This document shows, in pieces, positions 1 to 10,965 of a stretch of DNA of 64,000 nucleotides (within the stretch, counting starts at the first letter, position 1; the number at the start of each line of letters is the position of its first letter). The translations under genes were made by a program, and so were the position numbers. The stretch comes from Cydia pomonella (taxonomy: Eukaryota > Arthropoda > Insecta > Lepidoptera > Tortricidae), in NCBI RefSeq assembly GCF_033807575.1, contig NC_084726.1, positions 3,162,001 through 3,226,000 on the forward strand, in the 5' to 3' direction. The notes below the pieces were generated by a model. It was not told the DNA's origin. It made no database searches and was given only the letters and a program-made list of their open reading frames with translations.

Positions 1-187
1 AAAACATCGTGAGGAAACCGGACTAATCCCAACAGGGCCTAGTTTACCCTCTGGGTTGGAAGGTCAGATGGCAGTCGCTTTCGTAAAAACTAGTGCCTAC
101 GCCAAATCTTGGAATTAGTTGTCAAGCGGACCCCAGGCTTCCATGAGCCGTGGCAAAATGCCGGGACATCGCGAGGAAGAAGAACAC
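1..187 (+). mobile_element. SINE-B copy, 5' part cut off by window start
   Basis: The body of a tRNA-derived SINE. It begins inside the ACATCGTGAGGAAACCGG motif and ends at CGCGAGGAAGAAGAA. Near-identical copies lie on the - strand at 28272-28622, 40017-40340 and 59600-59925, where the tRNA-like head is also present. Confidence 0.85.
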
Positions 188-530
188 TAAACAAATTTTA
201 ATCTCAAACATATGGCACATACTCGTACTACAAAATTAAATCAAAATCGCCGCAGTAAAAAGAAAATACATTTATTTAATGACACAATATAGTATACCTA
301 TATTGAAATAGAAAAAAACATACAAATAAGAAAGCAAATCAGTTTTCAAACGACTACTTCGCAAGCATCTTCTGTCAGAAGAACTTAAATAAGGTTCACC
401 ATCATGTATATGTACATAATTATATGTATTAGTCTATCTTTTATACATTATATAAGTAGTAGTATTTAACTATTTATATATTTTTAATATTATTTGACTT
501 CACGTATAATTTTTTTCTTATTATTTGTTA
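188..530. other. AT-rich anonymous stretch
   Basis: No coding region or recognised repeat was seen here. The sequence is AT-rich with short A and T runs. Confidence 0.5.
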
Positions 531-544
531 TTATTTTTTCCTGC

Positions 545-665
545 ACCAACACAATTGTCTCTGTTTGACCCAATGGTTGGCTGGTAGAGAATGCCTTTTG
601 GCATTAAGTTCGCCATTTGTACATTTTTCTTTATGTGTGCAATAAAGTTTAAATAAATAAATAAA
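545..665 (+). mobile_element. Non-LTR element 3' tail
   Basis: The block GTTGGCTGGTAGAGAATGCC, then TTAAGTTCGCCATTTGTACA and an AATAAA signal followed by AAATAAATAAATAAA, recurs at 18776-18880 (+) and 59938-60045 (-). A constant 3' end with polyadenylation signal and short tandem tail is typical of a LINE or SINE 3' end. No coding part remains. Confidence 0.65.
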
Positions 666-774
666 GAAAGCATTGGATTCTAAAATAGCTTCCCTACATC
701 CGTACTCAGCATAATGACGCGGCAATCCTTGGCGCTGGTTTTCATTGGGAACCTGATGCAACGAATTACTTTCT

Positions 775-1022
775 ACTACTTTATTACATATATATATATT
801 ATATTATAAGACATTATTACACAAATTGACTAAGTCCCACAGTAAGCTCAATAAGGCTTGTGTTGAGGGTACTTAGACAACGATATATATAATATATAAA
901 AATATAAATATTTATAAATACTTAAATACATAGAAAACACCCATGACTCAGGAACAAATATCCATGCTCATCACACAAATACATGCCCTTACCAGGATTT
1001 GAACCCGGGACACATCTCTCCG
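775..1022 (-). mobile_element. SINE-A copy, reverse strand
   Basis: Read on the - strand it has a box-B-like GGTTCAAATCCTGG, then GTGATGAGCATGGATATTTG, CATGGGTGTTTTCTATGTAT, a TATATA run, and the tail TGTGGGACTTAGTCAATTTG. The tRNA-like first part (box A) is missing or replaced. It is the same family as 38602-38860. Confidence 0.85.
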
Positions 1023-1084
1023 GGGAACTGGATCTCTTACGACTTTGCAAAACTTGACCGATTTACCACTGTTCTTTTGATAAT

Positions 1085-3060
1085 CCTTAAAAACCAGCAT
1101 TCTCCAATCTTGACCCATTTTCAACCTTTTTGATCGCGCCGATAAGACAAAGCATGGCCGTTCGCGCGTTCACATTAAAATGTACTGTAGACACGTTACT
1201 ATAAACAACATTTATTTTAGTATAAAACAACATTTACTTTACATAGTAACAAAATTGTTTACGACTGCTTCACAACTTTTCCATCTTCGGCAGATTCTTT
1301 ATAAGCCCATCTTGACCCATTTCCAGCCTTTTTGATCGCGCCGATAAGACAAAGCATGGCCGTTCGCTTTAAATGTATTGTCTCGGCGGTAGACAATGCT
1401 CGGAAAGTCGAGACCACTTTGCGGCTCAAGTACAGACACTTCAGCTATCAGATACACTATGTATTTACAGAATATAAGAAAACTAGTAGTTTAGGATTTC
1501 TAAACATTTTGACATTAATAAAATATTTGTTTTCTTAGAACTGCTCCTTAGAACTGCTGCTGCTGGTAGTTTCTGACATTATTGATTGGACTCAGTTAAG
1601 AATAAAATTTTTGATTTTCATTCCTATTGTTTTCATTTTTTCTGCCTCACCAAACATAACAACCTTCAGGATCCCCTCGAATCACATTTGACTTACAAAC
1701 GAGAAAATTTTGTAACAATACTGTTGCAGAAAAACTATTTAGGTTGGCTTTACAACTTTTCCATCCTTAGGCAAATTCATTAATAAAAGTTCTTAAAATC
1801 TTATTTATAAGCTCATTTTGACCCATTTTCAACCTTATTGATCGCGCCAATAAGACAAAGCATGGCCGCTGTAAATATATTCCGTGTCGGTGGTAGATAA
1901 TGCTCGGAGACTCGAGACCACTTTGCGGCTCAAGCACAAATACTTCAGCTATCAGATACACTATTTATTTACAGATGTATTCAGGCGGTTTTATCGTTAA
2001 AAAGCGATTTCTTCTAGACAGCTTAGAGTCCATCTAAGCTAACTTAACACCGTCATAAACTGGACCCGGATATGTCCTTAAAGTACGTCAAAAGAGAGGT
2101 ATGGGCACTGTGAATGTAATCTCGCTTTGTGTGGTAGGGCACAGCACAGCGGATGTCATTCCAGATCTAGAGCAGAGCCTAACTGGGGAAGTACCTCCAC
2201 CTTATAGAAAACCGCAGCCAAATAACACCAGACTCTACTAGTGTTGTGTTCCTGCCGGTGAGTAAGGTTACCAGAGCTCAACGAGGGTGCGAAGTGTTAG
2301 GGTTGGTAACGAGCTTGTAACACCTCTGTCGTTGCACGCGTCCATAGGCTACGGAGACTATCAGGTAGTATACAAAAAAAAAACTTAAACAGAACAAAAT
2401 AAGGAGTGTCATTATTAAATGTCATATTTTCATAGAAATTTGACATTAGTTATGACTGACATATTTTGACATTGCAAATGCCATGCAAAGATATTCCATC
2501 TCTAGCAGCATAAATTCTACGTTAAAATTCCATATTGACCCATTTCTAGGCTTTAACAGATGGCCGTTCGCTTTAAATATATTCCGTGTTGGTGGTAGAC
2601 AATGCTCGGAGACTCGAGACCACTTTGCGGCTCAAGTACAGACACTTCAACTATCAGATACACTATGTTTTTACAGATGTAAGTAGGCGGTTTTACCGTT
2701 AAAAATCGATCTCTTCTAGACAATCTAAAGTCGGTCTAAGCTAACTTTGCACTCACTTAAACAGAACAAAGTAAGAGAGTGTCATTCCAAACGTCATATT
2801 TTCATAGAAATTTTACATTAATTATGACTGACATACTTTGTCATTGAAAATGCCATGCAAAGATAACTTAGTCAAACTCTAGCAGCATAAAATCTACGTT
2901 CAAAGCCCATATTGACCCATTCTAGGCTTTAACAGATGGCCGTTCGCTTTAAATATATTCCGTGTTGGTGGTAGACAATGCTCGGAGATTCGAGACCACT
3001 TTGCGGCTCAAGTACAGACACTTCAGCTATCAGATACACTATGTATTTACAGATGCGATC
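1085..3060 (+). repeat. Local array of five related repeat units
   Basis: A core of about 150 bp containing GCATGGCCGTTCGCTTTAAA or ACAGATGGCCGTTCGCTTTA, then ACTTTGCGGCTCAAGTACAG and AGATACACTATGTATTTACA, occurs near 1105-1170 (partial), 1305-1472, 1810-1976, 2530-2676 and 2905-3055. Linkers are shared between neighbours: copies 2 and 3 share about 100 bp upstream, and copies 4 and 5 lie in a tandem unit of about 375 bp. Spacing is irregular, and an unrelated retroelement splits copy 3 from copy 4. No reading frame is conserved across units, so I treat the array as noncoding and satellite-like. Confidence 0.8.
2061..2383 (+). mobile_element. R-family retroelement inserted in the array
   Basis: It starts TGGACCCGGATATGTCC and carries GTCATTCCAGATCTAGAGCA and GTTCCTGCCGGTGAGTAAGG. 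It ends in a degraded form of the family 3' end (CATAGGCTACGGAGACT) plus an A-run. The same family lies at 8666-8822, 9178-9455, 22482-22835, 24675-24770, 50985-51225, 53206-53312 and 59365-59580. Most copies share the 3' end and differ in 5' extent, as expected for target-primed retrotransposition. Confidence 0.8.
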
Positions 3061-3435
3061 TAGGAAAGCTAGTGGATGCGGGTTTTAAAACTGAAATGAA
3101 ATATAGTTAAACGTAAGTTGTTTTAGTACCCAAGTACTTGTATATTTATGTTGTATGCAGTTCATTTTATATCTGATCGTAGATCTATACATTAGATAAA
3201 CTTGATATGACTGTTTGGTTTCTGAATAAATAAATAAAAGATGGATAGAATATTCTTCACTGACTCACCTTCAGGGGTCGATTTTACTCGCTAAGTCGAG
3301 CTAGTTTTACCATGGGACCCAGAAATCACGAAAAAAAATTGGCGTTTCCATAGAAAACATCGACATCTGTCTGCGCAGCCATTATGACAATCGTTTACGC
3401 TAAGTAGCGAACGTAACGCAACTGTCACTGTCGCA

Positions 3436-3735
3436 CTAATATAGAAGCGTAGAACAGAATGGCGCGAAACTGTGCATAAAAAGGTAGAGCAATACGAGCA
3501 GCGGCGCTTGGAAGACCTGGATGCCAAGCGCCATCTCCGTAAGACGCGACCGAGGCCCTCGTATACCTATACCTACAACCCAGCTGGTCAGCTTCATTGC
3601 GCACCATGCGATCGCATTTTCAAAACCAAAGGCTTTGCAAGCCATATTAGAGCTTTCCATGTTTCCGAATAAAAACAGTTGAAGGAGTCGCCGTCGTCGG
3701 ATACGGCGAGGAGGACTATATATATATAATACGGA
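3436..3735 (+). pseudogene. LINE ORF2 C-terminus with C2H2 finger, dead fragment
   Basis: The frame, open from about 3445 to the stop at 3672, reads a tryptophan-containing basic helix (WRETVHKKVEQYEQRRLEDL), then AGQLHCAPCDRIFKTK and ASHIRAFH. This is a C2H2 finger of the kind that closes the reverse transcriptase protein of some insect LINEs. One residue appears to be missing between the cysteine and histidine pairs compared with the paralogue at 18405-18775. After the stop, the 3' UTR has GGAGTCGCCGTCGTCGG and GAGGAGGACTATATATATAT, which is shared with the 18.4-kb copy. The rest of the element is absent. Confidence 0.8.
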
Positions 3736-3804
3736 AGTGAGATAGAGAGAGATGACTACGCTACGCTACAGAGCGTTAACGATTGGCCTGTCGGCTGCTT
3801 GGGT

Positions 3805-4010
3805 GCTTACAGGGCTCGCGGTCGGATCCGTGTTTCGTTTACACGTTCCGAATACCCGTTTCCGAACAATAAATAAACGGTTTTCTGGCCCGTTCCACAC
3901 GTGTAATTAAGAAACGTGTAATTAAGAGCCGTTTCCACGGATAAACGGGTATTCGAAGAAACGGATCTTATTTACCCGTGGCTCCGGAAACGTCCTTGAC
4001 GAGTAGCAAA
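3805..4010. repeat. Element of iterated CGTTTC/GAAACG words
   Basis: Self-complementary words (AAACGG/CCGTTT, GGATCCG, ACACGT, CGGGTATTCG) are scattered in both orientations over about 200 bp. A block with similar vocabulary sits at 6950-7140. It belongs to the class of iterated-word elements described in the findings. It has no coding potential. Confidence 0.55.
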
Positions 4011-4146
4011 GGAACGGACCGGCGTACGTAAGAGCTACAAATTATTAGACAAAAGATTCATGACGTTTATGCCATATTTAACCTTATTCCGTGGTTCATA
4101 GAGTCGAAATTCAATAAACGGTTTATTTGCAAAACCGTTTTCTGAG

Positions 4147-4262
4147 CAGAGGGCCTACCGCGAACCACGTTCGACGTGTTGCCGCCCCGTCACACTTACG
4201 TAAAATTTTATAAGTGCGACAGAGAGGCCACACGACGAACGTGGTTCGCGGTAGGTCCTCTG
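4147..4262. repeat. Palindromic MITE-like element, 116 bp
   Basis: The arm CAGAGGGCCTACCGCGAACC extends through ACGTTCG and is mirrored at the right end by CGAACGTGGTTCGCGGTAGG plus TCCTCTG. The loop is about 60 bp. It looks like a small non-autonomous DNA element. Confidence 0.75.
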
Positions 4263-6945
4263 TTAGTTTTTGCTTGCAATGTTTTAAGTTGCAATAAGTA
4301 CTTGTAGAAAATTAGAAATACTGTATAGTGCTACCATAGTAGTATTTTATATAAAAGTTCAAATACTAAAACTTTATTGTTTATTATATAACTTGATAGC
4401 AATAAATATAAAGTGCTAGTAATAAAAAATAAAATCAATAAAGACTGTCCACGATAAAATCTGCCAGCCAAGTGCTTGATCTGGTATTCTTTTTACCAAC
4501 TGAACATTTTAAATAGTTATATTTTTAATAATCTGTAGATATAAGTCCTATTGGGGTACCTATGTGGTAAAAATTCAATCAATTGTCAATCATATTACAA
4601 TGTATGTGTGAGTTTTCTTGAATATACATTCGGTCAATATGAAACATATATTTTTATTTTTTAACTGACGTGAGCCTGACATCTTTGTCTTATTATAGTA
4701 AACCATGTAAAAATTATTAAATTATCATTTGTATAATGATCTGCCAATAATAAATGTACTTATAAATTGTATTGTAATTAATTTTGAATTTACGAAAAGT
4801 TTTATATATTATTATCATATAAAATGAACTTTAAAAGTTTAAGTGTACTAATAAATATAAGATGGCCCTTTTAGCTTAAAGCAATAAATGTCAAAATCAG
4901 AATTACCATAATGCGCAATGGTGGAGTCAATATAAATATTACTAAAAATCATAGACAACCTAACTATGTTTGTATTTTTATCATGTAATTCTTGTAGTCT
5001 TTAGTAGTTTGTGTCACAAGGGAGTAAAAAGACATATTTACGGCGTGGGTGTAAATTATCCTAAACGAAACGAAGAATTTTACAGTAAAACTCCAAGCCT
5101 AGCGAGGGACTCTAATCAAAGTGAGGGATTCAAATGTTAACAATCAAACTGGAAAAAAAAATTCTAACATAAGACTCATACTGTTTTTCACATCGCCAAT
5201 AGTCCGAGGCTGAAATGGTGCCTTTCATCTGAATTAATTTTCACTCTCAACTCTAATTTTCATTTGGAATACAAGGAAAGTAAGATACATGTGTTTAAAA
5301 ATATATAACTAAGTACATATAAACTTTTATAATCTTTCTTGAGGGTACTTACATTTAACAATTTAGGTAAATGTATCGTTATTTATAGAATAAGAAGTTA
5401 AATATCAGAATGGAAATTGTACAACAAATCCGTTTAAAATTAAAGTTTAATTGATTATTGTAAAAAAAAAACAACTACGAAAGAAAGACGCTAGTGCAGA
5501 AACGTACATTTTCTGCACACTTCTTAGAAAAACAACGACCCACTTTCAAAGCATGAGAAATGAAAAAGCCTTTTTAGGAATAGGTAATGTTATTTTTTTT
5601 TATAGGATCGGTCGAGTTCAGTAGGTAGATTAGATATAACAGAAGTCAAACAAAGGCTCAAAATTGACAATATTTACTAATATTATTTACTTAATTCCAT
5701 CGAATATCGTTTAAAACAAAAATGTATAAGTATATAAACAAATGATATCAATAGGTTTCGTTAAATGTAGTGTATAATCAATTAATCAATAACAAACAAT
5801 AACATAAATAGTTGTATTTCAAAAATAGGTAATCTTGGGGAACGTATGTAAAAAATATAATATCTTAGAACACAAAGATTGCAAGTTTAATAAAAAAATA
5901 ATAATCATTAGTACGACTACGAGTAGACTACTTATTTAAATGATTACACAATAAAATTGAAATCAAAATGATATTCGTAAAAATTAAAAAATGCAATATC
6001 TTAAAACAATTATTAAAAAACAATCAAATGCTAGTATTAAGATTAATTTGAAAACAAATTGCAATCAAATATATATACCTAAGTAATAACATCTTGTAAT
6101 TCTCACTCTCGTCATAGAAAAATGCCTTTTAGTGTGGTGCGGCTACAAAACAATGGGATACATTTACTTTAATTTTTGCCGCTGCATCTGTTACAATTTT
6201 AATATATGCAGATATGTTTACCTTATTACAAGGACATAAAGCTCATAATTGGTTGTGACAGTTCTGATAACTGTTTGTGAACCTATTTGTTTTGGCGATA
6301 TCGTACAATAGGGTCTTCGAAAAACAATACGTTCTAAGAATCTAGTGAATGGAACGCCACCGGGCAGCAAACTGTGAAAGTGTCCCAAGTGAATATGAAT
6401 GATTGCCAATTTTGAGATCTATCTTAATGTATTAAACAATATAATCGAAAGGTAAGAAAGGTAGCATGAGTCTTTAAGGTTATCGCGTGAAATTCTTCGT
6501 TTCGAATGCCGCTTGTGTGTGTATTTTTTTTGCATCATTGGCAGATTTGTTGTTTTCGCATAGCAGTAAATTGATAAAAATTACCACAAAGTAATTAATA
6601 ATTATTTTCTTAACTGTTATTTTTAACTAATATAGGTAGTATTTGTCTAAATACATATTCTTCACGAAACTATTACACCAGTATATATAAAATGTGTTTC
6701 TTTCATTGAAATATAATATGTTATGATATTAGGTTAAAAACAATAATACTAAAAAAATAAGATTCTAAACTAGGGCCGAATAGGTTTAAAATTAAAAATA
6801 ATAGACAATATAGAATAGGGACACCTACTTCGATTTATATATAGTATAGTTGGCTAAATATGTAATATCCACCCAGTTAGAAACAATTAAAAAAAATTGT
6901 ACGCCTAACAAGTTCATCTGAAGTCAACATTCAATAGTAGACCTT
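4263..6945. other. AT-rich intergenic stretch
   Basis: No coding region is supportable. At 5487-5575 there is one arm of a palindromic family also found at 41785-41884 (CTAGTGCAGAAACGTA, then TTTCTGCACACTT). The remainder is AT-rich with short homopolymers. The 63-codon reading frame at 6218-6409 on the - strand has no recognisable features. Confidence 0.55.
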
Positions 6946-6949
6946 GTAA

Positions 6950-7145
6950 GCATTGGCTCAAACTGTTTCGGATCCGTTCGGGCCGGTCTTAAGTACACGT
7001 TTAAACGGAGATACGTATCTGAGAAACGTTTCTTGGGAACGGTTCTTGGAGACGGATCCGGATCCCGGCGGTTCCGTTTAAACCGTGTTCTTAGCACCGC
7101 CGGGCTTAAGAACACGGGTATCCGTTTCGGCGTGTAACACGGATA
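6950..7145. repeat. Element of iterated CGTTT/AAACG/GGATCC words
   Basis: The words GGATCCG, AAACGG, CGTTTC, ACACGG and CGGCGG/CCGCCG recur in both orientations. The vocabulary resembles 3805-4010. Short overlapping reading frames in several phases here are a by-product of the repeated words. Confidence 0.55.
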
Positions 7146-7865
7146 CCGGGAGCCTGCTTACCCTGATCAGCAAAACTGTATGAAAAATCAAATTATTTTT
7201 CTCGAAATTTCGGGGGTAGTCCCACAATAAAAGTACCTCAATGTAGCGAGTAGAATCAAGCCCTTCATTTAAAGCCCCAGGATGGGATGGGATTAAAAAA
7301 CTCCATTTACAGCATTTTGCCACAAATATCGCAATTTAACTCAGAGCTGACGAAACCCAGCGAAATAACAACGGAATACCCCGGATCAACATGGCGACAT
7401 TTAAAAATTAAAGCATCATTCTTTTATACGCTGATTTGCAATTTTTACGCTTGCAACTCCATTTTAAAGTTTCGTCAGCATATGCCACACCTATTTCCAA
7501 CCTTATCTCTATAAGAATAAAGTACAAAATGAAGTGTTTTGGTGCGACAAAGACCGTGATAGGACAATGCATCGTCAGACTGACTGACGTATTCGCTGCC
7601 GTTTCTTTTTAAAAAAGTTCGTCTGTCAATGTTAGTTTACTTTAGAAGCTTAATTTGAATTTTTGGTGGAAACATGCCGCATGTGTCTGGTGACTAGGGA
7701 GGGGAAAAAGCGTAATTGTAAACAGGTTTTGATTTCCAATACAATTTTACATCCTTACATTGATATTACAGATGTGAAACTACTTAACTCTGTCTGTCTG
7801 TTTCATTTTCACGCTTAAACTGTTAAACCGCTGAGATATCTAGTGGCCCGGGGAAGGACATAAGG
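7146..7865. other. Anonymous stretch
   Basis: Nothing recognisable. A 75-codon reading frame at 7287-7514 has no domain, splice or codon signal that would make it a gene. Confidence 0.5.
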
Positions 7866-7867
7866 TA

Positions 7868-8033
7868 GGTATTAGAGTTCCGTACCCAAAGGGTAAAAAA
7901 ACGGGACGCTATTACTACGACTCCACTGTCCGTCTGTAGACAGCTGTCTGTCATCAGGCTATATCTCATGAACTGTTTTTTGCGTAATCGGACGGAACCC
8001 TTCGTGCGCGAGTCCGACTCACACTTGGCTAGT
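7868..8033 (+). mobile_element. Short GTTCCGTA-end family element
   Basis: It starts GAGTTCCGTACCCAAAGGGT, runs through a TCCGTCTGTAGACAGCTGTC segment and CATCAGGCTATATCTCATGA, and ends GGACGGAACCC, then CGCGAGTCCGACTCACACTT and GGC. The constant ends and the palindromic CGAGTCCGACTC are shared with 21553-21865, 32489-33023, 47240-48085 and 54215-54468. The interior is much shorter than in those copies. Confidence 0.75.
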
Positions 8034-8665
8034 TATTTATCATCATCATCATTTCACGCAGAAGTCGCGAGCAGAAGCTAGTGCATTCGTCGCTGATAAT
8101 CCTCATACAAATACAGAGCTCCAGAGGGTTAATTTGTTCCTGACTATTACCTTTTTTTTTCATCTCACGCGCTCGAAAAATATCTTATTTCATGCAGGTG
8201 TACAGAAGGACAAAGGCCTATCCCGCGGGAGTTATGTATTGTGAAAAAAAGCTATAACCCCCTAGGGAGTTTTTAGCTTTTTTTTTAAACGATGTCACTT
8301 ATTCATACAAACCAAGTAGCATAAAAAAGTATTACTTTTAAAATACTGACGTTTATAATTTAATATTTTTGTTTATGTTTTTTAATCTGATTAATTTAAC
8401 AGCCGTTTAAAATATTTTTACATAATTTTCAATCGGGGCTGAATGCCAAAGAGGTTTGTGCCTACAAAATGGCGGACGAGTGTTTGATATGTTACCGTAT
8501 TTAAGAATGATTTCGCTTAAAATTTAGTTTTTTTCTTCGCAAGTGTGATGAAAAATATTGTGTGTAACTCCGGGAGTAAGAATATTACAAACTCGGGTCT
8601 TTAATTCTCTCGTATCAAAAATTTCACTCCCCCCCTCGTTGCACTATGGACTATTATATAAATAT
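8034..8665. other. Anonymous AT-rich stretch
   Basis: Holds a short CATCATCATCAT run at 8041 and homopolymer tracts. No gene was seen. Confidence 0.5.
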
Positions 8666-8822
8666 GTTTTTTTTTAATACAACGTCGGTGGCAAACAAGC
8701 ATACGGCCCGCCTGATGGTAAGCAGTCTCCGTCGCATATGTAGGCCTGCAACTCCAGAGGAGTTACATGCGCGTTGCCGTCCCTAAACCCGCGTCCCTCG
8801 TTGAGCTCTGGCAACCTCAACT
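8666..8822 (-). mobile_element. R-family 3' fragment
   Basis: On the - strand it ends GTTTGCCACCGACGTTG plus an A-tail (the T-run at 8667-8675). The 5' end is truncated near GTTGCCAGAGCTCAACGAGG. A second copy in the same orientation starts 356 bp further on. Confidence 0.85.
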
Positions 8823-9177
8823 CTTGAATTGATGTATATTATAAAGTACCTACGAATATCCTTACCTTCTAGCCCAAGCTTTGCTTAATTTCCGTGTGAA
8901 TGATAGCTTAACAGTACTATAAATGAACCTCGAAAACCTAGAAACCGACTAATATGCCACAAGGGAATAGTATGTTTCAAAATCCCGCTAACTCTATTTA
9001 CCTAGTTTTTAGAGTATTTTCATTAAATTATGAATTTGAAACTGAACATTTAGCGGGATTGCAAAGTTGCTAACTGAATTAGGGATATTGAGTTAATGTG
9101 TTTTATTGCAATATTTAGGATTTCGTTGCTTTTCCTTGTATAAAATAATCCATCTGCTGCTAAAATCATGATTAGCA
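8823..9177. other. Anonymous stretch
   Basis: AT-rich sequence with no gene or recognised repeat. Confidence 0.5.
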
Positions 9178-9455
9178 ATTTTTTTTATTTATATACTACG
9201 TCGGTAGCAAACAAGCATACGGCCCGCCTGATGGTAAGCAGCCTCCGTAGCCTATGTACGCCTGCAACTCCAGACGAGTTACATGCGCGTTGCCGACCCT
9301 AAACCCGCCCCCCCTCATTGAACTCTGGCAACCTTACTCACCGGCAGGAACACAACACTATGAGTAGGGTCTAGTGTTATTTGGCTGCTGTTTTCTGTAA
9401 GGTGCAGGTACTTCTCCAGTTGGGCTCTACTCTAGATCTGGAATGACATCCACTG
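9178..9455 (-). mobile_element. R-family copy, reverse strand
   Basis: A longer copy than the one at 8666. On the - strand it runs from GATGTCATTCCAGATCTAGA through GTTCCTGCCGGTGAGTAAGG to the 3' end GTTTGCTACCGACGTAGTAT, with a weak A/T tail. Confidence 0.85.
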
Positions 9456-9498
9456 GCAACTGGAATTAAAATTTAGCATAGTTTTTGACAATTTTGAC

Positions 9499-9861
9499 GA
9501 CCGGTCTAACCTAGTAGGTAGAGTCATACCAAGATAAGTTGTAAGCGATTTTGACAGCCTAGACAGTGAAAGTGTTATCTGAAACGTCATACTTCTATGA
9601 AATTATGACGTTTACTTAACACTTGCACAGGCTGAGCTATCATAGCGCTGGCAACTTAGCTATGTCTAACTCTAGTGACCCTGCCTATGAAGCCGATGGT
9701 CCCGGGCTTAAATCCTGGGAAGGGCATTTATTCGTGTGATGAGCACGGATATTTGTTGCTGAGACATGGATGTTGTCTATGTATTTAAATATTTATATAT
9801 TATATATATTCTTATTGAGCTATTGCTGTGGGACTTTAGTCAATTTATTTATTTATTTGTT
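9499..9861 (+). mobile_element. SINE-A split by a nested insertion
   Basis: The tRNA-like head (GACCGGTCTAACCTAGTAGG) is interrupted after GGTA and resumes as TAGTGACCCTGCCTATGAAG. The box-B region is degraded (GGGCTTAAATCCTGG). The body GTGATGAGCACGGATATTTG and the tail GTGGGACTTTAGTCAATTTA follow. Removing 9521-9674 restores the order seen in the intact copy at 38602. Confidence 0.85.
9521..9672. mobile_element. 152-bp palindromic MITE with TA target duplication
   Basis: The ends are GAGTCATACCAAGATAAGTT on the left and, as reverse complement, GAGTTAGACATAGCTAAGTT on the right. Inner arms contain AACGTCATA and TATGACGTT around an ATTTCATAG-type loop. TA is present at both junctions (9519-9520 and 9673-9674), while an intact SINE-A has one TA. 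A TA duplication points to Tc1/mariner-type mobilisation, which is inference. Confidence 0.8.
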
Positions 9862-9946
9862 AAGCAATTATATGATATCGACGACAGTAATAAATAATCT
9901 AATGAAAATATAAAAATTGCGAAAAAGATTTTCTACAGAGCATTAA

Positions 9947-10649
9947 GAGCCCGGTAACGATTTTAGAGCAAAAATGTAAAATTGATAGATTTAGTCGTTG
10001 AAATTGTACACCTTTTGTTACGTAATATCTAAATAACAAGTATTGGTTTCTATTAGCACGTTTTTTCATCTTGCCTTTTAATAATGAGGTCGCAAGCGAG
10101 CGTCCCCGGTAATAGGTGACGAGAAGGGACAGTTTTTAAAAATTTATCAAAAAAATATGGTAGTAAATTATACAAAATGTTGTATGACAACAGTTTCAGC
10201 AAATGTTGTAAATTGTTTAAGTATCTAAATTACGTTGAAATTAATTCGATTTTCAGATAAATTGTCACTTGTTTTGAAGTAATATTTGGAGAAAATTGAT
10301 TTCGTCTAACTTTCATTTACACTACTTCAAATTTGTTTATTAAAGTTAAAGTACAGGATATGTGTGATACAAAATTACCATTTTTATCAGTCCACACTTT
10401 ACGAAATTTACAAATAAGCGGCGCTGCTGCACTGCTTTACGCGCGTGTACCTAAACGTGCATCAGAAAAATAATCATTACTAATTAAGTGAGTCCGTTTT
10501 CAAAAAATTGATTTATTAAAATGAAAGATAATAAGACGTGCTAATAGAAACCAGTACTTGTTATTTCTAATAGTTAACAAAAGGTGTACAATTTCATGCG
10601 CTAAATCTATCAATTTGTCATTTTTGCGACTAAAATCGATAACGGCCTC
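9947..10649. mobile_element. Non-autonomous DNA element with about 130-bp TIRs, TTAA-flanked
   Basis: The left end GAGCCCGGTAACGATTTTAG matches the reverse complement of the right end (GAGGCCGTTATCGATTTTAG). Similarity continues for about 130 bp through TAGATTTAG, TTGTACACCTTTTGTTA, AATAACAAGTA and TTTCTATTAGCACGT. TTAA sits immediately outside both ends (9943-9946 and 10650-10653). The interior of about 440 bp encodes nothing recognisable. TTAA flanks suggest mobilisation by a piggyBac-type transposase, but the terminal bases do not match the classic piggyBac end. Confidence 0.8.
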
Positions 10650-10744
10650 TTAAACTAACTAGAGTAACACGAACTGGTCTAATATCTATGTCTAATACGA
10701 CTAGGTTTTATGTTAAAATTTGTTTTTAAAATAAAAATAGAGCA

Positions 10745-10965
10745 AGAAGTTTTATGTGTCCATGGTCTCGATAAGGGCATTTTTTCGTGTGATGAACACA
10801 GATATTTGTTCCTGAGTCATGAGTGTTTTATATGCATTTAAGTATGTATTTATCTATATACGTATGCATATCGTCGCCTAGTACCCAAAGTACAAGGTTT
10901 GCTTAGTTTGTGGCTAGGTCGATCTGTGTAAGATTGTCCCTATATATTTATATTTTTTTTGATAT
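10745..10965 (+). mobile_element. SINE-A copy lacking the tRNA-like head
   Basis: Contains GATAAGGGCATTTTTTCGTG, GATATTTGTTCCTGAGTCAT and the family tail TAGTACCCAAAGTACAAGG through GATCTGTGTAAGATTGTCCC. The head is missing or diverged. Confidence 0.75.
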
